From NCBI RefSeq assembly GCF_017968885.1, contig NZ_CP072913.1, positions 6,178,501 to 6,242,500 on the forward strand: a stretch of 64,000 nucleotides of DNA, given 5' to 3'. This DNA comes from Pseudomonas sp. Tri1. Lineage in GTDB: Bacteria > Pseudomonadota > Gammaproteobacteria > Pseudomonadales > Pseudomonadaceae. The first letter of the stretch is position 1, and each line of letters opens with the position of its first letter. Position numbers and translations under genes: made by a program. A model generated the notes under the pieces. The model did not search any database. It was not told where the DNA came from and worked only from the letters and a program-made list of their open reading frames with translations. Positions 62,122-64,000 of this stretch are shown in pieces.

Positions 62122-64000
62122 TCAGGCCTGCACCGCGCTCCAGTCAAATGGCTTGGCAAAGGCATCGGTGTCTTCGGCCATCAACGGTCGCGCCACGAGG
62201 AACCCTTGCACATATTCGCAGCCATGGGCCTTGAGCCAGAGATATTGCTCCGGCGTCTCGACGCCCTCGGCGATTACCCGCAAGCCCAGTTGCATGCACA
62301 AATCGATCACCGAAGCAGCCAGCGCCGCATCCCGGGGCGAGTCCGGCAGGCGGGCGATCAAGTGCCGGTCGAGCTTGAGGGTATCGAGCTCAAGGTCGCG
62401 CAGATGCGCCAGCGAGCATGGCCCCGAACCGAAGTCATCCAGCGCCACCCGTACCCCGAGGTGACGCAGCAGCCGCAGTTGTTTGTGGGTTTCGTCAGGG
62501 TTGCGCATCAGCGCATCCTCGGTCACCTCCACCTCCAGTTGCCGGGGTTTCAAGGCATGGCGGTCCAGGACCTGGCGCAATTCGGTCACCAGGTTAGGCA
62601 TGCCGAACTGGGTGCTGCTCAGGCTCACCCCCAACACCAGGTCGTCGGCGAACATGCGCTCCCAGACTTTGCGCTGGGCCGCGCTGCGATGATAGATCCA
62701 ACTGCCCAGCCGACTGATCAACCGCGCCTCCTCCAGTAGCGGCAGGAACAACCCCGGCGGAACATCGCCGACGCTGGGGTGCTGCCAGCGCAACAACGCC
62801 TCGAACCCACGGATCCGTCCATCGGTGATGGACACCTGGGGCTGGTAGACCATATTGAAGTCACGGTTTTCGATGGCCGAACGCACGCTTTCCTCGAGCA
62901 TCAGCCGTGAACGGGCTCGACCGTTCATTTCGTGATCATAAAAACGATATTGCTGGCGGCCGGCACGCTTGGCTTCGTACATGGCAATGTCAGAGGCGCG
63001 CAGCAAACCGTCGAGATTGGACCCGCAATCCGGATACGTCGCAATGCCGATACTGGCGCCCAACGCCACGTCCATGCCTTCGATCTGCTGACAGATCGAC
63101 ACCCGTTCGATGAGTTTTTCCGCAATCTTGGCCGCGTGCTCCGGCAGCTCCAGGTCCAGCAGGGCCGTGAATTCGTCACCGCCCAGCCGCGCCAGGATGT
63201 CGAACGGGCGCAGGCACGCCTTCAATTGTTCCGACACCCAGCGCAACACCCGGTCACCGGCGTCATGGCCCAGGGAATCATTGACCCGCTTGAAACCGTC
63301 GAGATCCAGGTACAGCAACACCCAGTTGCTTTCCAGGCGCTCGCTGCGCATCAACAGGTTTTCCGCCGTCTGATAGAACCCCCTGCGGTTGAGCAAACCG
63401 GTCAGCGGGTCAGTGACGGCCTGGAATTCAAGCTGCTGGTGCAAGTGGCGAACCACCGACATGTCCTGCAGTGTCACCACCATCGCCTTCTGCTCCTCAG
63501 GCAGTGGCGCACAGGACAAGGCCACCGACACCTGCTGCCCAGGCGCGGTGCGCAGGACAGCATCGTGCGCGCGCCAGGTTTCACCACGGCTGTAGGCAAT
63601 ATGGATATCGGAGTCGACCCACTCGGGGATGTGCGGCTTTTGCAGGAAGTCCAGCAATGGCATGCCCTGCAATTGCTCGGCGGTGGCATTGAGCAGACGG
63701 CACGTAGACGGGTTGGCGAAGCGGATACAACCGCTCTCATCCACCACCAGAATCCCTTCGGCGGCGTTGTCCAGCACCGAGGCGTTGAACGCCCTGGCCG
63801 CTTCCAGATCCTGGCTCAGGCGCTGCAAGGCCCGGCGATTGCGCTGGTGTTCCAGCAACGCATGGACCTTGGGCTTGAGAATCTGCGGATCGAACGGTTT
63901 GAACAGGTAATCCACGGCACCACTGGCGTAACCCTTGATCACCGCATCCTGGGATTGTTCGTTGGCGGTCAGGAAAATGATCGGCGTGAGCCGCGTGCGC
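62122..64000 (-). CDS. Response-regulator GGDEF-EAL protein (5' end cut by window)
   Basis: At least 625 aa; the frame is open to position 64000, so the N terminus lies outside. Order: end of a receiver domain (LTPIIFLTANEQ, then GYASGAVDYLFKPFDP), a PAS domain (SVLDNAAEGILVVDESG), a GGDEF domain with intact RLGGDEF and an RPFD inhibitory site, then an EAL domain (FEALLRW, VTEDALM, DDFGSG, LKLD, AEGVET). In the EAL domain the usual metal-ligand Asn (VNLS) is replaced by Ser (VSLS). A c-di-GMP enzyme, with synthesis likely and hydrolysis uncertain. Confidence 0.88.
   Translation of the reverse strand, partial: RTRLTPIIFLTANEQSQDAVIKGYASGAVDYLFKPFDPQILKPKVHALLEHQRNRRALQRLSQDLEAARAFNASVLDNAAEGILVVDESGCIRFANPSTCRLLNATAEQLQGMPLLDFLQKPHIPEWVDSDIHIAYSRGETWRAHDAVLRTAPGQQVSVALSCAPLPEEQKAMVVTLQDMSVVRHLHQQLEFQAVTDPLTGLLNRRGFYQTAENLLMRSERLESNWVLLYLDLDGFKRVNDSLGHDAGDRVLRWVSEQLKACLRPFDILARLGGDEFTALLDLELPEHAAKIAEKLIERVSICQQIEGMDVALGASIGIATYPDCGSNLDGLLRASDIAMYEAKRAGRQQYRFYDHEMNGRARSRLMLEESVRSAIENRDFNMVYQPQVSITDGRIRGFEALLRWQHPSVGDVPPGLFLPLLEEARLISRLGSWIYHRSAAQRKVWERMFADDLVLGVSLSSTQFGMPNLVTELRQVLDRHALKPRQLEVEVTEDALMRNPDETHKQLRLLRHLGVRVALDDFGSGPCSLAHLRDLELDTLKLDRHLIARLPDSPRDAALAASVIDLCMQLGLRVIAEGVETPEQYLWLKAHGCEYVQGFLVARPLMAEDTDAFAKPFDWSAVQA

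Overview
The window is a chromosomal segment of a fluorescent Pseudomonas, most likely of the P. fluorescens group. The evidence is high-GC coding, many Pseudomonas-type REP palindromes between genes, and a gene set matching the P. aeruginosa quaternary-amine region (betA to purU) in mirrored order. It is dense core DNA with a few accessory insertions. I see no rRNA, tRNA, CRISPR array, prophage or insertion sequence.

Layout. 1-7.7 kb: a minus-strand sarcosine/one-carbon operon (glyA-soxBDAG-purU). 8-9.95 kb: a TraX-like membrane protein and threonine aldolase, divergent. 10.2-12.8 kb: divergent gbcB/gbcA, glycine betaine demethylase. 12.9-19.7 kb: an accessory minus-strand cluster of a GMC oxidoreductase fused to an alpha/beta hydrolase, a membrane-anchored dihaem cytochrome c, and a metallophosphoesterase. 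19.7-21.7 kb: mostly non-coding DNA with five diverged copies of a repeat that each hold a perfect DnaA box, interrupted by one acetyltransferase gene; three more perfect boxes lie in the next two genes. 21.7-29.5 kb: the dimethylglycine operon (M19-like protein, DUF5943, dgcA, dgcB, ETF alpha, ETF beta). 29.7-32.2 kb: an islet of small genes and an orphan AAA ATPase. 32.2-38.2 kb: carnitine regulator cdhR, carnitine-binding protein caiX, cdhC, cdhA, cdhB and a gamma-butyrobetaine hydroxylase. 38.6-45.4 kb: a small unknown gene, gbdR, serine dehydratase and the cbcXWV choline/betaine/carnitine ABC transporter. 45.7-49.7 kb: betIBA. 50-64 kb: a TldD/TldE-like pair, an MFS exporter, dbpA, an HI0933-type flavoprotein, a YccS-type FUSC protein, a periplasmic binding protein, an ElaA-like acetyltransferase, a winged-helix gene, a YgjP-like metalloprotease and a GGDEF-EAL gene cut by the window end.

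Pathway logic. Choline goes to glycine betaine by BetA and BetB. Gamma-butyrobetaine goes to carnitine by the hydroxylase, and carnitine to glycine betaine by CdhA, CdhC and CdhB. Glycine betaine goes to dimethylglycine (GbcAB), sarcosine (DgcAB with ETF) and glycine (SoxBDAG). GlyA, PurU and serine dehydratase then handle the one-carbon units and serine, ending in pyruvate. CaiX and CbcXWV import substrates. BetI, CdhR and GbdR give local control; a perfect BetI-type palindrome and tandem 21-bp repeats upstream of caiX and cbcX fit this.

Most worth a second look: the DnaA-box repeat cluster (a possible DnaA-titration locus), the hydrolase-GMC/cytochrome/phosphoesterase cluster, the missing ligands in the M19-like protein and in the DgcA iron-sulfur motif, an orphan minus-strand terminator near 38.35 kb, and the self-contained ATPase with an AT-rich dyad.
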